From: Chitinophaga vietnamensis
GTDB lineage: Bacteria > Bacteroidota > Bacteroidia > Chitinophagales > Chitinophagaceae
NCBI RefSeq assembly: GCF_902167635.1
Contig: NZ_CABHMS010000005.1
Span: 310,001-374,000 of the forward strand
Direction: 5' to 3'
Length of the DNA stretch: 64,000 nucleotides
Below the pieces are notes generated by a model that worked only from the letters and a program-made list of their open reading frames with translations, did no database searches and was not told the DNA's origin. A program made the position numbers and the translations under genes. Numbering within the stretch: position 1 is the stretch's first letter; every line of letters begins with the position of its first letter. Positions 8,867 to 18,484 of this stretch are shown here, piece after piece.

Positions 8867-9502
8867 ATGGCAAAACAGAACAAGATCAAACATATCGCTA
8901 TCGCCGGGAATATCGGCGCCGGCAAAACTACGCTGACAGAAATGCTCAGCAAGCATTACAAGTGGAATCCGCAGTATGAGGATGTGGAACACAATCCTTA
9001 CCTGAACGACTTTTACGAGGATATGCCGCGTTGGTCTTTCAACCTGCAGATCTACTTCCTGAACGGCCGCCTGAAACAACTGCTCGAAATACAGAACGGC
9101 AAAGACACTGTTATACAGGACCGTACGATCTATGAAGATGCCCATATTTTCGCGCCCAACCTCTATGAAATGGGCCTGATGACCAAACGTGATTTCGATA
9201 ATTATTTCAATTTCTTCGAAACGCTGAAGTCGATGGTGAAACCACCGGACCTGTTGATCTATCTGCAAGCGTCTGTGCCTACACTGGTGGCCCAGATACA
9301 GAAGCGGGGCAGGGAATATGAAGAGAATATCCGCCTCGACTACCTGAAACGCCTGAACGAATATTACAACAACTGGATCGAGAAATATAAAGAAGGGCCT
9401 TTGCTGGTCATAGATATTGACAAAAATAAGTTCCCTGACAGCGAAGAAGACCTCGGCGAAATCATCTCCCGTATTGACTCACAGCTCTATGGGCTGTTCT
9501 GA
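8867..9502 (+). CDS. deoxynucleoside kinase
   Basis: 211 residues from MAKQNKIKH. An ATG eight codons upstream (8843) would give 219. It phosphorylates deoxynucleosides for dNTP salvage. The P-loop is GNIGAGKTTL, the substrate/base region includes EDVEHNPYL and QDRTIYEDAHIF (DRS-like motif), and the lid is KRGREYEENIRLDYLKRL, described here by its arginines. It is followed by a strong terminator. Substrate preference (dA/dG versus dT/dC) cannot be read with confidence. Confidence 0.93.
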   Translation: MAKQNKIKHIAIAGNIGAGKTTLTEMLSKHYKWNPQYEDVEHNPYLNDFYEDMPRWSFNLQIYFLNGRLKQLLEIQNGKDTVIQDRTIYEDAHIFAPNLYEMGLMTKRDFDNYFNFFETLKSMVKPPDLLIYLQASVPTLVAQIQKRGREYEENIRLDYLKRLNEYYNNWIEKYKEGPLLVIDIDKNKFPDSEEDLGEIISRIDSQLYGLF

Positions 9503-9509
9503 TAAAGAG

Positions 9510-9549
9510 ATCCGGATATGTTGAAGAAAACAGCATATCCGGATTTTTG
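9510..9549 (+). terminator. intrinsic terminator after the kinase
   Basis: An 11-bp stem, ATCCGGATATG pairing with CATATCCGGAT, has a 13-nt loop and is followed by TTTTTGTT. Confidence 0.85.
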
Positions 9550-9671
9550 TTAACATCCAATAAACAATCCCCACCTGCAACGCTATTATTTTTGTATAAG
9601 AAGATAGCGTTTTGTTGACCCAATCCACAACCCTGTCTTGAACTTTTATTGTTTGTTAATCTGGAATTCAC

Positions 9672-11723
9672 ATGAACAGATGTGTGTTAACGATGCTATG
9701 CCTGTGCGGGATACATACCTATGCAATAGCGCAGCAGCAGGAAGAAGAACATATACCTGCCGCCATCACCCAGCAACTGGAAAATGAGGCGGCCAACACC
9801 AATGCAAGCTCCGATGACGACGCCCAGTGGCAACAGCTGGATATGCTGGCTGCACACCGGTTGCAACTCAATGATGCCGATGAGGCGGCACTACAATCGT
9901 TAGGACTGCTAACGCCTTTGCAAGTCGGTAACCTGCTGGCTTACCGCCGCCTGCTCGGCGACCTGGTGAGTATCTACGAGTTGCAGGCAGTGCCTGGCTT
10001 TGAGCCCGAAGTGATACAGCGCATATTGCCGTACGTAAAAGTGGGTAACGACCTGGCCCCGCATTATTCCCTCCGCGATTATTTCAGCAAGGGAGAACGC
10101 ACGCTGCTGCTACGTTACGGCCGTGTGCTGGAGAAAGCCAAAGGCTATCGACATACCGACAGTACCCTGCCTTTTTACCGCGGCAGCCCGGATAAAGCGT
10201 TTATACGTTACCGTTATACATTCGGCAGATATGCCAGCTGGGGTGTAGTGATGAAGAAAGATGCCGGCGAAGCATTTTTTAGGGGCGGGCAGCGCCAGGG
10301 ATTTGATTTTTACAGCGCGCATATTTTCCTGCGTAATTACAGGAAGATAAGGGCTTTCGCATTGGGTGATTATACGGTGAACCTTGGTCAGGGCCTGATA
10401 CAATGGCATGCAATGGCCTATAGCAAAGGCGCCGCCGTGATGCAGGTGAAAAGGGAAGGAGATGTGTTGCGGCCTTACACTTCTGCAGGAGAATATTATT
10501 TCTTCAGGGGCGCAGCTATTACATTACAGCAGCAGGCATGGCAGCTCACTGCCTTCACTTCTTTCCGCCGCCTGGATGGCAGCATGGCTACAGATTCACT
10601 TGATGGCGCACAGGTGAGTGCCATTAACAGCAGTGGTTATCACCGAAGTGAAAAAGAGATAGCGAAAAAAGGTACGCTGCAACAATGGAGTGCAGGCACC
10701 AATATCCGCCACAGTGGCCGCCGTTGGCAGATTGGTATCAATGGTATATGGCATCATTTTACACCGCCGCTGCAAGCGGGAAAAGCAGCCTATGACCAAT
10801 TCGATCCAGGCGGTGATCAGGTGGCTAATGCGAGTATCGACTATAGCGGCAACTGGCGTAACCTGCACCTTTTTGGAGAAGCCGCAGTGGATATGCACGG
10901 CAAACCGGCCGTGGTGCAGGGTTTGCTGATGAGCCTGTCGCCATCGCTGGGCCTTGCTGCGTTATACCGCTATTATGATAAGGCCTATCAAAGTATGTAT
11001 ACCAAAGGTTTTGGCGATAGTTACCGTACCGTCAACGAGCAGGGACTGTACACAGGTATTACGCTCAAGGTAAATGCGCGCCTGCAACTGGATGCATTTG
11101 GCGACCTGTTTTATTTTCCCTGGATAAAGTACCGCGCCAATGCGCCGAGCCAGGGCTATGAATGGTTGCTGGCTGCTACTTATACGCCCAACAAACGCTA
11201 TACCTGGGCGCTGCGTTGCAATAGCCGCCGATATGAAGAAAATGTAACAGTTGGCAGGGTGAAAGTATTGACGCCTATAACGCTGACGCATATACGTTTT
11301 CAGGGCAGTTATCAACCCGGCCGCGTCTTCCATATACAATCACGGCTGGAATGGAGCTATTACAGCGTTAAGGCGGGCGCTGCGCAGCAGGGATGGTTAT
11401 TGGCGCAGGACGTGGCCTGGCATGGCCGGCATTTGCCGCTCGGTGTAAATGCCCGGCTGGCGCGCTTCCTGACGGGAGGCTATCAGTCGCGTATATACGC
11501 TTTTGAGCACAGCGTGCGCTATGATAACGCGGTATCGCAGCTTTATGGAGATGGTTGGCAGTACTATGTAAATGTAAGTTACAAGCTACGCCGCGGTTTG
11601 GTGGCCTGGCTGCGGTGGCATCAAACGATTTATCCTGGTGGCGGCCCTATTGGAACAGGCTGGGATGCGATCCCTGGAGGAAGAAAAACGATGGTCCAAT
11701 GCCAGTTACAACAGCAGTTTTGA
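9672..11723 (+). CDS. helix-hairpin-helix / outer-membrane barrel protein
   Basis: 683 residues. A signal peptide (cleavage near AIAQ, residue 21) is followed by a helix-hairpin-helix region. That region includes LNDADEAALQSLGLLTPLQVGNLLAYR and YELQAVPGFEPEVIQRILPYV, recognised by paired short helices with conserved L-x-x-L and P-G-F. The remaining roughly 500 residues are alternating aromatic beta-strands ending in QCQLQQQF, with the terminal F of a barrel protein. ComEA-like HhH fused to a barrel is common in Bacteroidota. A DNA-uptake or surface role has been suggested but is unproven. A TATTTTTG box lies at about 9587-9594. The gene stands alone between a terminator and the SusC leader region. 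Confidence 0.75.
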   Translation: MNRCVLTMLCLCGIHTYAIAQQQEEEHIPAAITQQLENEAANTNASSDDDAQWQQLDMLAAHRLQLNDADEAALQSLGLLTPLQVGNLLAYRRLLGDLVSIYELQAVPGFEPEVIQRILPYVKVGNDLAPHYSLRDYFSKGERTLLLRYGRVLEKAKGYRHTDSTLPFYRGSPDKAFIRYRYTFGRYASWGVVMKKDAGEAFFRGGQRQGFDFYSAHIFLRNYRKIRAFALGDYTVNLGQGLIQWHAMAYSKGAAVMQVKREGDVLRPYTSAGEYYFFRGAAITLQQQAWQLTAFTSFRRLDGSMATDSLDGAQVSAINSSGYHRSEKEIAKKGTLQQWSAGTNIRHSGRRWQIGINGIWHHFTPPLQAGKAAYDQFDPGGDQVANASIDYSGNWRNLHLFGEAAVDMHGKPAVVQGLLMSLSPSLGLAALYRYYDKAYQSMYTKGFGDSYRTVNEQGLYTGITLKVNARLQLDAFGDLFYFPWIKYRANAPSQGYEWLLAATYTPNKRYTWALRCNSRRYEENVTVGRVKVLTPITLTHIRFQGSYQPGRVFHIQSRLEWSYYSVKAGAAQQGWLLAQDVAWHGRHLPLGVNARLARFLTGGYQSRIYAFEHSVRYDNAVSQLYGDGWQYYVNVSYKLRRGLVAWLRWHQTIYPGGGPIGTGWDAIPGGRKTMVQCQLQQQF

Positions 11724-12195
11724 GTGGATGAATGGTGATAGTGGATTAAAAACCGCTTAATTTTATTCTCATAATTTATTGAAATACAGTTAGTTAATAA
11801 CTAATTGACAACGCTGTTAAAATAATGTTAAGTGTTTTTGATGGTGGAGTTGATTTTTTTTCTAAATTGTGGATGTTCAACCAAAATCTAAATCGAAAAT
11901 TGTTTATGAAAGAGACGACTTAATCTTTTTCAACCCGTTCTACCCGGGGCTCAATCAATGGAAGAGGATCAGAGCACACAACTCGCACTCGATCTGTATT
12001 TTCACAAGTTTCCATTTATTCAGACCTTTTAACTTATTTGTTATTGTGCTCGATTGTCTGTTTTGCAGGCGGTCACTATGGTTTTTGGGGATTATGAGAT
12101 TAGTTTTAGTCAAACAGTTACAACCTGATCATATATAATTTGCTGTTTATCGGAATTATTTAGTTTTTTCTTTTCAACCAAAATCTGAATCATCT
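11724..12195 (+). promoter_or_regulatory. gene-free leader region of the SusC/SusD operon
   Basis: No convincing gene lies in these 472 bases. An 89-codon frame at 11869-12138 has no family resemblance and was rejected. A 15-bp palindrome TTAGTTAATAACTAA occurs at 11790-11804. A 19-base word, TTCAACCAAAATCTRAATC, occurs twice, at 11876-11894 and 12173-12191. Each copy is followed within about 30 bases by ATGAAA. The second ATG is the susC start. The first opens a five-codon frame. The region may hold a duplicated leader or a remnant of an earlier susC 5' end. Confidence 0.5.
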
Positions 12196-15100
12196 ATGAA
12201 AAAGATGCTATTCTTTTTCGTTGTGTTCTTCACCGCATTGAACATGACTTATGCCCAGCAACGCTCCGTTGCGGGCAAGATAACCGGAGCAGATGGTGCT
12301 CCAGTTCCTTATGCCACCATTCAAATCAAAGGCACTACGAAAGGCACTACTGCCGATGCCAGTGGTAATTTCAAATTGAACATTGACGGCGAGGAGGCTG
12401 TACTTGTAATCAGAAGCGTAGGCTTCAATAACAAAGAAGTGACAGCAACAGCCGGTGGTACGTTCAATGTAGTATTGCAGTCGGACCAGAAGAGCCTGGA
12501 AGAAGTGGTGGTAACGGCTTTAGGTATTAAAAGAGAGAAGAAATCTCTCGGTTATTCTGTACAGGAAGTGAAAGGCGACCAGTTGATGAATAACAAGGAT
12601 AACGTTGTTTCTGCCTTGTCTGGTAAGGTTTCCGGCGTGCAGGTGACTAACTCCACAGGTTTGCCTGGTTCTTCTGCCAACATCGTGATCCGTGGTAATC
12701 AGTCCATCACCGGCTCCAACCAGCCACTGTTCGTGATCGACGGTATTCCTATCGATAACAGTGTAAACTCTACAGAAAGCAACCTGCAAGGTGTGCAGAA
12801 CTCTAACCGCGCTATTGACCTGAACCCGGACGATATCGCTACCATGTCTGTCCTGAAAGGCCCTGCTGCCACTGCATTGTACGGTATCGGCGCCTCCAAC
12901 GGTGCGATCGTTATCACCACTAAAAAAGGCGCTAACACCGGCGGTAAGATCAATGTGATCGTGAACTCCGCAGTAACCTGGAGCAAGGTGAACAAGCTGC
13001 CTGAATTTCAGGACACTTATGCACAAGGTACCGGTGGCAAATACAGAGGGCCGGATATTGGCACTTCAAGGTCTTGGGGACCTAATGTAAAAGACCTCAC
13101 TTATTATAACAATACTTCTGATCCCAACGATCCGCTTAATCCGGGTAACTATCTCTGGAGCTATCTTGGTGCACTCACTTATAAGAATGATGTGACTGAT
13201 CCTTCACTACCAGGCAGTACAACAATTGTTGGCCATAAAGATCCACATGGTACTGGCGCACCTGTACGCATATACGATATCAAGGATTTCTTTGTAACGG
13301 GTATGACGTACGATAACTCTGTATCTTTCTTTGGCGGCACTGACAAAGGTTCTTACCGTGTGTCTTTCTCCAACCAACAGAACAATGGTGTGGTACCACA
13401 CAGTGAATTCCGCAAAACCACTTTCAGATTGAGCGCGGATTCCAAACTCACGGATAAATTGAACTCCAACGCTACAATTGCGTATATCAATTCCGGAGGT
13501 ACCCGTATCCCGCAAGGTGGCGGCCTTTCCGGTATTGGCCTGGGTCTGTACCGTACCCCTATCACCTTTGATAATAAAAATGGCGCAACTGATCCTTCCG
13601 ATCCAAAAGCCTACATTCTGCCTGATGGCGCCGGCTCTCAGCGTGCATTTACTGGGGTGAATGGTGATGGATCGCACACGCCTGTATTTGATAATCCTTA
13701 CTGGGTAATCAATAAAGAACAGTTTAAAGATGATGTAAACCGTGTAATGGGATCTGGTACTATCAGCTACGATCCGCTCAGCTGGTTGAACCTCTCTTAC
13801 CGTATCGGTGGCGACGTTTACTCAGACAGACGAAAACAACCTTACCCGATCTATTCCGCCAACCTGCCTGCCGGTCAGCTGTATGAAGATCAATACCTGA
13901 ACAGGATCATCAACTCCGACCTCTTCGTTACATTCAAGAAACAGTTCCGCGACTGGGATTTTGCCTTGATGTATGACAACAACCTTTACAGCTATTACAA
14001 TGAACATATCAACCCGGTTGGTAGCAACCTGACCTTCCAGAACTTCGATAATCTTTCCAATGCTGTAAATATCCAGGCTACAGAGGGTGTGTTCAAACGC
14101 AGAAGAGCTTCCAATATAGGCGACTTGCGTGTAGCATATAAAGACCAACTGTTCCTGCATGCCAGCGGACGTCAGGATAAAAGCTCTACACTGCCTCCCG
14201 GAAATAATATTTTCTTCTATCCTGCCGTGGATCTGGGCTGGGTATTCACAGAGCTGAATGGCCTGAAAAGCAGTAAGGCACTGACTTTCGGTAAACTGCG
14301 CGTATCATATGCAGAAGTAGGTAATGATGCGCCCATCTACTACCTGTATCCTAACTTCGTATCTTCTTTCTTTATAGATGGTTTCACTAACGGTATCACC
14401 TTCCCGTTCCAGACTGCCAACGGTAACGTGGGCGGCTTTATGGCAAACGGTACCAGCAGCGCTGCCGGCTCCCGTTTGAACAATCCGAACCTGAAACCTG
14501 AAAGGATCAAACAATTTGAAACCGGTATCGAACTGCGTTTCTTCGGAGATCGTTTAGGCGCTGACGTTACTTACTACCGCAAAAAAGCCATCGATGAAAT
14601 CCTGGCAGTACCCACTACTGCATCTACCGGTTATGGCGCTGTGGTGCTGAACGCAGGTAATATTACCAACAATGGTGTGGAAGTACAGTTAAATGGTACG
14701 CCAATAAAAACCCGCGACTTCCGCTGGGATATCAATATCAACTGGTCACGCAACCGCAGCCTTGTTGGTGATCTCTATCCTGGAGTAGATCAGATAGGAT
14801 TGGGCGGTTATACCGGTGCAGTTGCCAGTGCGATGAAAGGCCAACCTTTTGGCGCCATCTTCGGTAACAAATACCTGCGCGATTCCAAGGGCAACCTCGT
14901 GATCGAAGATCGCGCTGACCAGGGGGCTGGCGCATACGGTTTCCCGATACCCGATCTATCCAAAAGTGTTTCTCTCGGCGATCCAAACCCCGACTGGCTC
15001 GCAGGTATCGCAAATACCTTTACCTACAAGGGTTTCAGCCTCTATGCCCTGCTGGATATCAAACACGGTGGCATGATGTGGAACGGTACCCGTGGGGCAC

Positions 15101-15546
15101 TCGTTACTTACGGACGTGCTAAAGAAACTGAAAACAGAGGTACTACCACTGTATTCCAGGGAGTAGCTGGTCACCTCGACGATAACGGCAACCTCGTTAC
15201 TTCCGGTAAGACCAATGATGTGAAAGCTGTATTGGGCCAGGCATGGTATACTGGTAATGGTGGTGGCTTCGGGCCTGTTGGCGAACCATTCATGGAAAAC
15301 TCCGGTTTCGTAAGGCTCCGTGAAGTAAACCTCAGTTACAAGTTCAATCCAAGACTGCTCGGCGGTACAAAAGTGATCAAAGGGCTGGAATTAGGATTTG
15401 TTGCCAGGAACCTCTGGCTCCATACTAAATACACTGGTGTAGATCCTGATGGAAGCCTCACCGGTGCTGGTAATGCGCAGGGCCTCGATTATTTCATGTC
15501 GCCCGGTACAAAAAGCTATGCCGTTCAACTGAAATTATCTCTTTGA
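12196..15546 (+). CDS. SusC/RagA-family TonB-linked outer membrane protein
   Basis: 1116 residues. A signal peptide (to about residue 21) is followed by a carboxypeptidase-regulatory-like domain (GKITGADGAPVPYATIQI), then the EVVVTALG linker typical of SusC proteins. The plug domain has LSGKVSGVQV and VIDGIPI...LKGPAATALYG. A large 22-strand-type barrel ends in LKLSL. It should import a ligand captured by its SusD partner, using TonB energy. The SusD-like gene follows after 39 bp. No glycosidase, peptidase, sigma or anti-sigma gene is next to the pair, so the substrate cannot be inferred. Confidence 0.97.
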   Translation: MKKMLFFFVVFFTALNMTYAQQRSVAGKITGADGAPVPYATIQIKGTTKGTTADASGNFKLNIDGEEAVLVIRSVGFNNKEVTATAGGTFNVVLQSDQKSLEEVVVTALGIKREKKSLGYSVQEVKGDQLMNNKDNVVSALSGKVSGVQVTNSTGLPGSSANIVIRGNQSITGSNQPLFVIDGIPIDNSVNSTESNLQGVQNSNRAIDLNPDDIATMSVLKGPAATALYGIGASNGAIVITTKKGANTGGKINVIVNSAVTWSKVNKLPEFQDTYAQGTGGKYRGPDIGTSRSWGPNVKDLTYYNNTSDPNDPLNPGNYLWSYLGALTYKNDVTDPSLPGSTTIVGHKDPHGTGAPVRIYDIKDFFVTGMTYDNSVSFFGGTDKGSYRVSFSNQQNNGVVPHSEFRKTTFRLSADSKLTDKLNSNATIAYINSGGTRIPQGGGLSGIGLGLYRTPITFDNKNGATDPSDPKAYILPDGAGSQRAFTGVNGDGSHTPVFDNPYWVINKEQFKDDVNRVMGSGTISYDPLSWLNLSYRIGGDVYSDRRKQPYPIYSANLPAGQLYEDQYLNRIINSDLFVTFKKQFRDWDFALMYDNNLYSYYNEHINPVGSNLTFQNFDNLSNAVNIQATEGVFKRRRASNIGDLRVAYKDQLFLHASGRQDKSSTLPPGNNIFFYPAVDLGWVFTELNGLKSSKALTFGKLRVSYAEVGNDAPIYYLYPNFVSSFFIDGFTNGITFPFQTANGNVGGFMANGTSSAAGSRLNNPNLKPERIKQFETGIELRFFGDRLGADVTYYRKKAIDEILAVPTTASTGYGAVVLNAGNITNNGVEVQLNGTPIKTRDFRWDININWSRNRSLVGDLYPGVDQIGLGGYTGAVASAMKGQPFGAIFGNKYLRDSKGNLVIEDRADQGAGAYGFPIPDLSKSVSLGDPNPDWLAGIANTFTYKGFSLYALLDIKHGGMMWNGTRGALVTYGRAKETENRGTTTVFQGVAGHLDDNGNLVTSGKTNDVKAVLGQAWYTGNGGGFGPVGEPFMENSGFVRLREVNLSYKFNPRLLGGTKVIKGLELGFVARNLWLHTKYTGVDPDGSLTGAGNAQGLDYFMSPGTKSYAVQLKLSL

Positions 15547-15585
15547 TCCGACCAGGTAGTTTATTAAATTTTAAATGTTGATTTT

Positions 15586-16944
15586 ATGAAATTCAGATAT
15601 ATCGTAACAGGGGTTTTATCAGCGGCGATGTTCTTTGCCGGCAGTTCCTGTAAGAAAGCTTTTGTGGATCCTGATATTAACAAGGATCCCAATAACCCGG
15701 TGTCCGTTTCTTCATCTGCATTGCTGCCAAGTGTGGAAGTAGCCATGGGCTATGCTTTCGGTAGTGACTTTTCACGTTGGGGAAGTTTGTTTGCACAACA
15801 AATTACCGGTGCAGACAGGCAATTTGCTTCTTATCAGCAATACGTTTTCTCTACGCAGGATTTTGATAACGTTTGGTCGCTCGATTATGGTGCTATCATG
15901 AAGAACCTGCAGATCATGATCAAAACATCACCCGCCGGTACAAATGGTTATAACCCATATGCCTCTATCGCCAAGATTCTCATGGCATACACCATTGTAA
16001 CCACAACTGACTATTGGGGTGATGTACCTTATAGTGACGCTTTCAATGGTTTGAGTGGACTACAGCCAAAGTACGACAAGCAACAGGATATCTATACAGC
16101 AGCACATGCATTGTTGGCTGATGCCATAAAAAATCTCAGTAGTAAAGGTGCTACAGCTGGTACAGCCGAACCAGGCGCGGATGACGTAGTGTATGGCGGT
16201 AAAATAAACAGATGGATAAAACTGGCAAACGTCTTACAAGCACGCCTTTACATACATGTTTCGAAATTTGATAACACAGCTCCGCAGAAAGCTCTGGATG
16301 CTATCGCTGCAGGCGGATTTACTAGCAATGACGAAGATTTTCAGGTAATATTTGGTACCGCTGCGACCTCTAATGCGCCTTACTTCCAGTTTGAACAAAA
16401 CCGTGGTGGCTATCTCTCTTATACACAAAGCTACTGGTACAATACGATGGTTAGTATGAATGATCCTCGACTTCCTGTCCTGATCGACACAGCTAACAGC
16501 ACCATTGGCGCGTTCTATGGTAGTGCCGCTTCTCCTGTACCACTGGTGACAAATATGGAGCAAATATTCATACAGGCAGAAGCCTATGCGCGACTGAATA
16601 ACCTGCCGGCTGCCGGAGCCGCCTATGCCGCCGCCGTAACGGCCTCCTTCAAGAAATTTGGTTTAGACACCGCAACTGCCAATACTTACCTCGCAGCCAA
16701 TCCTTTTACGGCTACTACCCAAGCGCAGGCGCTTCAGCAGATCATGTTCCAGAAATACCTGGCCATGTACCTCAGCCCTGAAGTATTCACCGATTGGCGC
16801 AGAACAGGCGTGCCCGCACTCACGCCGTCAGCCGGAACACAGATACCACGCCGGTTCCTTTACCCGCAACAGGAAATCAGCTATAACCTGGCTAACGTAA
16901 ATTCCAAGCTCACCCTCTTCAGCAGAGTATGGTGGGATCAATGA
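15586..16944 (+). CDS. SusD/RagB-like nutrient-binding lipoprotein
   Basis: 452 residues. The lipobox AGSSC puts the lipidated cysteine at residue 22, so the protein should sit on the outer membrane. The start of the mature protein (DPDINKDPNNP) and the QQITGADRQFASYQQY and TTDYWGDVPYSDAFN regions match the SusD-like_2 subgroup, which is shorter than classical SusD. It forms the lid of the SusC transporter encoded just upstream. A strong terminator follows, closing a two-gene operon. Confidence 0.93.
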   Translation: MKFRYIVTGVLSAAMFFAGSSCKKAFVDPDINKDPNNPVSVSSSALLPSVEVAMGYAFGSDFSRWGSLFAQQITGADRQFASYQQYVFSTQDFDNVWSLDYGAIMKNLQIMIKTSPAGTNGYNPYASIAKILMAYTIVTTTDYWGDVPYSDAFNGLSGLQPKYDKQQDIYTAAHALLADAIKNLSSKGATAGTAEPGADDVVYGGKINRWIKLANVLQARLYIHVSKFDNTAPQKALDAIAAGGFTSNDEDFQVIFGTAATSNAPYFQFEQNRGGYLSYTQSYWYNTMVSMNDPRLPVLIDTANSTIGAFYGSAASPVPLVTNMEQIFIQAEAYARLNNLPAAGAAYAAAVTASFKKFGLDTATANTYLAANPFTATTQAQALQQIMFQKYLAMYLSPEVFTDWRRTGVPALTPSAGTQIPRRFLYPQQEISYNLANVNSKLTLFSRVWWDQ

Positions 16945-16967
16945 TAAATTAGAATTTTGCATGAGAT

Positions 16968-16999
16968 AAAAAAAGAGGGCTTTTGAGTCCTCTTTTTTT
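16968..16999 (+). terminator. terminator of the SusC/SusD operon
   Basis: A run of A plus GAGG pairs with CCTC plus a run of T around a short loop. The T tract merges with the promoter box of the next gene. Confidence 0.85.
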
Positions 17000-17006
17000 A
17001 TTTTTG
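16999..17006 (+). promoter_or_regulatory. -7 promoter box TATTTTTG before DUF3467 gene
   Basis: Matches the Bacteroidota TAnnTTTG element and lies 20 bases ahead of the ATG at 17026. No good -33 TTTG is visible because the preceding bases are the SusD terminator. Confidence 0.6.
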
Positions 17007-17025
17007 TACCGCTAAATCTAATATC

Positions 17026-17340
17026 ATGGAAAATCAGCAGGAAGAACAGCATCAACTCAATATTGAGTTGAGTGAAGAAATGGCCGAAGGTCAATATGCC
17101 AATCTCGCTATCATCACACATTCCAACGCAGAATTTGTTGTAGACTTCATAAATGTAATGCCGGGCGTACCTAAAGCGAAAGTCAAATCCCGCATTATCC
17201 TCACTCCACAGCATGCCAAACGCTTCATGAAGGCGATGGTCGATAATATCAAGAAATACGAATCCGTACATGGCCCGATCCAGGATCAGGAGCCGGTTTC
17301 CCTGCCTATGAACTTCGGAGGGCCTACCGCGCAGGCATAA
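17026..17340 (+). CDS. DUF3467 domain protein
   Basis: 104 residues, cytoplasmic, with no signal. The family pattern is LNIELSEEMAEGQYANLAIITHSNAEFVVDFI, then PGVPKAKVKSRIILTPQHAKRF, recognised here by the YANLA, EFVVDF and RIILTP words. DUF3467 proteins are small, widespread in Bacteroidota, and of unknown function. It has its own promoter box and is followed 30 bp later by the Ldh-family oxidoreductase, so cotranscription is possible. Confidence 0.9.
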   Translation: MENQQEEQHQLNIELSEEMAEGQYANLAIITHSNAEFVVDFINVMPGVPKAKVKSRIILTPQHAKRFMKAMVDNIKKYESVHGPIQDQEPVSLPMNFGGPTAQA

Positions 17341-17370
17341 TATCGTATCGCTTTATATTATCGTCATCTC

Positions 17371-18444
17371 ATGGAAAATATCTATTCATACCATCACCTG
17401 AGAGAGTTTACCAGGGAAGTATTTGTACATATGGGCTGCTCGCTCGAACATGCTGCGCTGGCCGCAGATGTGCTGGTGGCCGCAGATCTCCGCGGTATCG
17501 ACTCTCACGGTGTAGCACGGCTCTCCGGCTACTTGCGCCTCTGGGAAGCTAAAAGGATCAATCCTCGACCCAACATACGTATCATACACGAAACGCCCAG
17601 CACTGCTGTAGTGGACGGCGACGCCGGCCTCGGCCTCGTTGTAGCGCCCTTCGCCATGGAAGTAGCCATGCAAAAGGCCGCTGCAGTAGGCAGCGGATGG
17701 GTGAGCGTGAAAAACTCAAATCACTTCGGTATCGCAGGATATCATGCCATGAAAGCGCTGGACCAGGATATGATCGGCATGGCGATGACCAATGCCAGTC
17801 CGCTCGTAGCGCCCACTTTCGCGAAAGAACGCATGCTCGGCACCAATCCCATCGCAGTGGCCATCCCGGCGAAAGAGCAGCCACCTTTTGTGGCCGACTT
17901 TGCCACCACCACCGCCGCCAACGGCAAACTGGAAATTCTTCAACGCAAAAATGAAGAAGCGCCCTATGGCTGGATTCAGGACAAAGACGGCCATCCCAGC
18001 ACCAACCCGCATGAACTCAAAGATGGCGGCGCTTTGCTGCCACTGGGCGGCGACCGCGACCACGGAAGTCATAAAGGGTATTGTTTGGGAGCAATTGTTG
18101 ATATATTTTCGGCTGTCCTTTCCGGCGCCAATTACGGACCATGGGCGCCGCCGTTTGTGAGCTTCCTGCCACTGGCTCCCGATCCCGTAGGAGAGGGACT
18201 AGGCCACTTCTTCGGCGCCATGCGCGTAGATGCCTTCCGCCCGGCAGATGAATTTAAATCACACATGGACAAATGGATCGGCCGATTCCGCGAAGCCACG
18301 CCTGTAGCCGGAAAGCAAGTACTGATCCCCGGCGATCCGGAAAGGGAAATGCAACACCACCGCCTGGAAAACGGTATACCCGTGCTCGAACCCGTAGTAA
18401 AAGACCTCCGGGAAGTAGCGGCCAAACTCAAATTGAATTTTTAA
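17371..18444 (+). CDS. Ldh-family (malate/L-lactate dehydrogenase-like) oxidoreductase
   Basis: 357 residues, typical for the family. These NAD(P)-dependent enzymes reduce 2-oxoacids (malate, lactate, ureidoglycolate, sulfolactate and relatives) and have a fold distinct from classical LDH. Visible motifs are ADLRGIDSHGVARL, SVKNSNHFGIAGYHA (catalytic His region), GTNPIAVAIPA, DFATTTAANGK and DHGSHKGYCLGAIVDI, shown by their cores. The exact substrate is not readable. Aspartate kinase follows, 40 bp downstream. Confidence 0.92.
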   Translation: MENIYSYHHLREFTREVFVHMGCSLEHAALAADVLVAADLRGIDSHGVARLSGYLRLWEAKRINPRPNIRIIHETPSTAVVDGDAGLGLVVAPFAMEVAMQKAAAVGSGWVSVKNSNHFGIAGYHAMKALDQDMIGMAMTNASPLVAPTFAKERMLGTNPIAVAIPAKEQPPFVADFATTTAANGKLEILQRKNEEAPYGWIQDKDGHPSTNPHELKDGGALLPLGGDRDHGSHKGYCLGAIVDIFSAVLSGANYGPWAPPFVSFLPLAPDPVGEGLGHFFGAMRVDAFRPADEFKSHMDKWIGRFREATPVAGKQVLIPGDPEREMQHHRLENGIPVLEPVVKDLREVAAKLKLNF

Positions 18445-18484
18445 ATCTCAATCATTCATAGCGAAGCAAAAACAATAAACTCAG

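Noticed and set aside
11869-12138. 89-codon frame before susC
   Set aside because: No homology pattern, starts within a duplicated leader word, composition like intergenic DNA.
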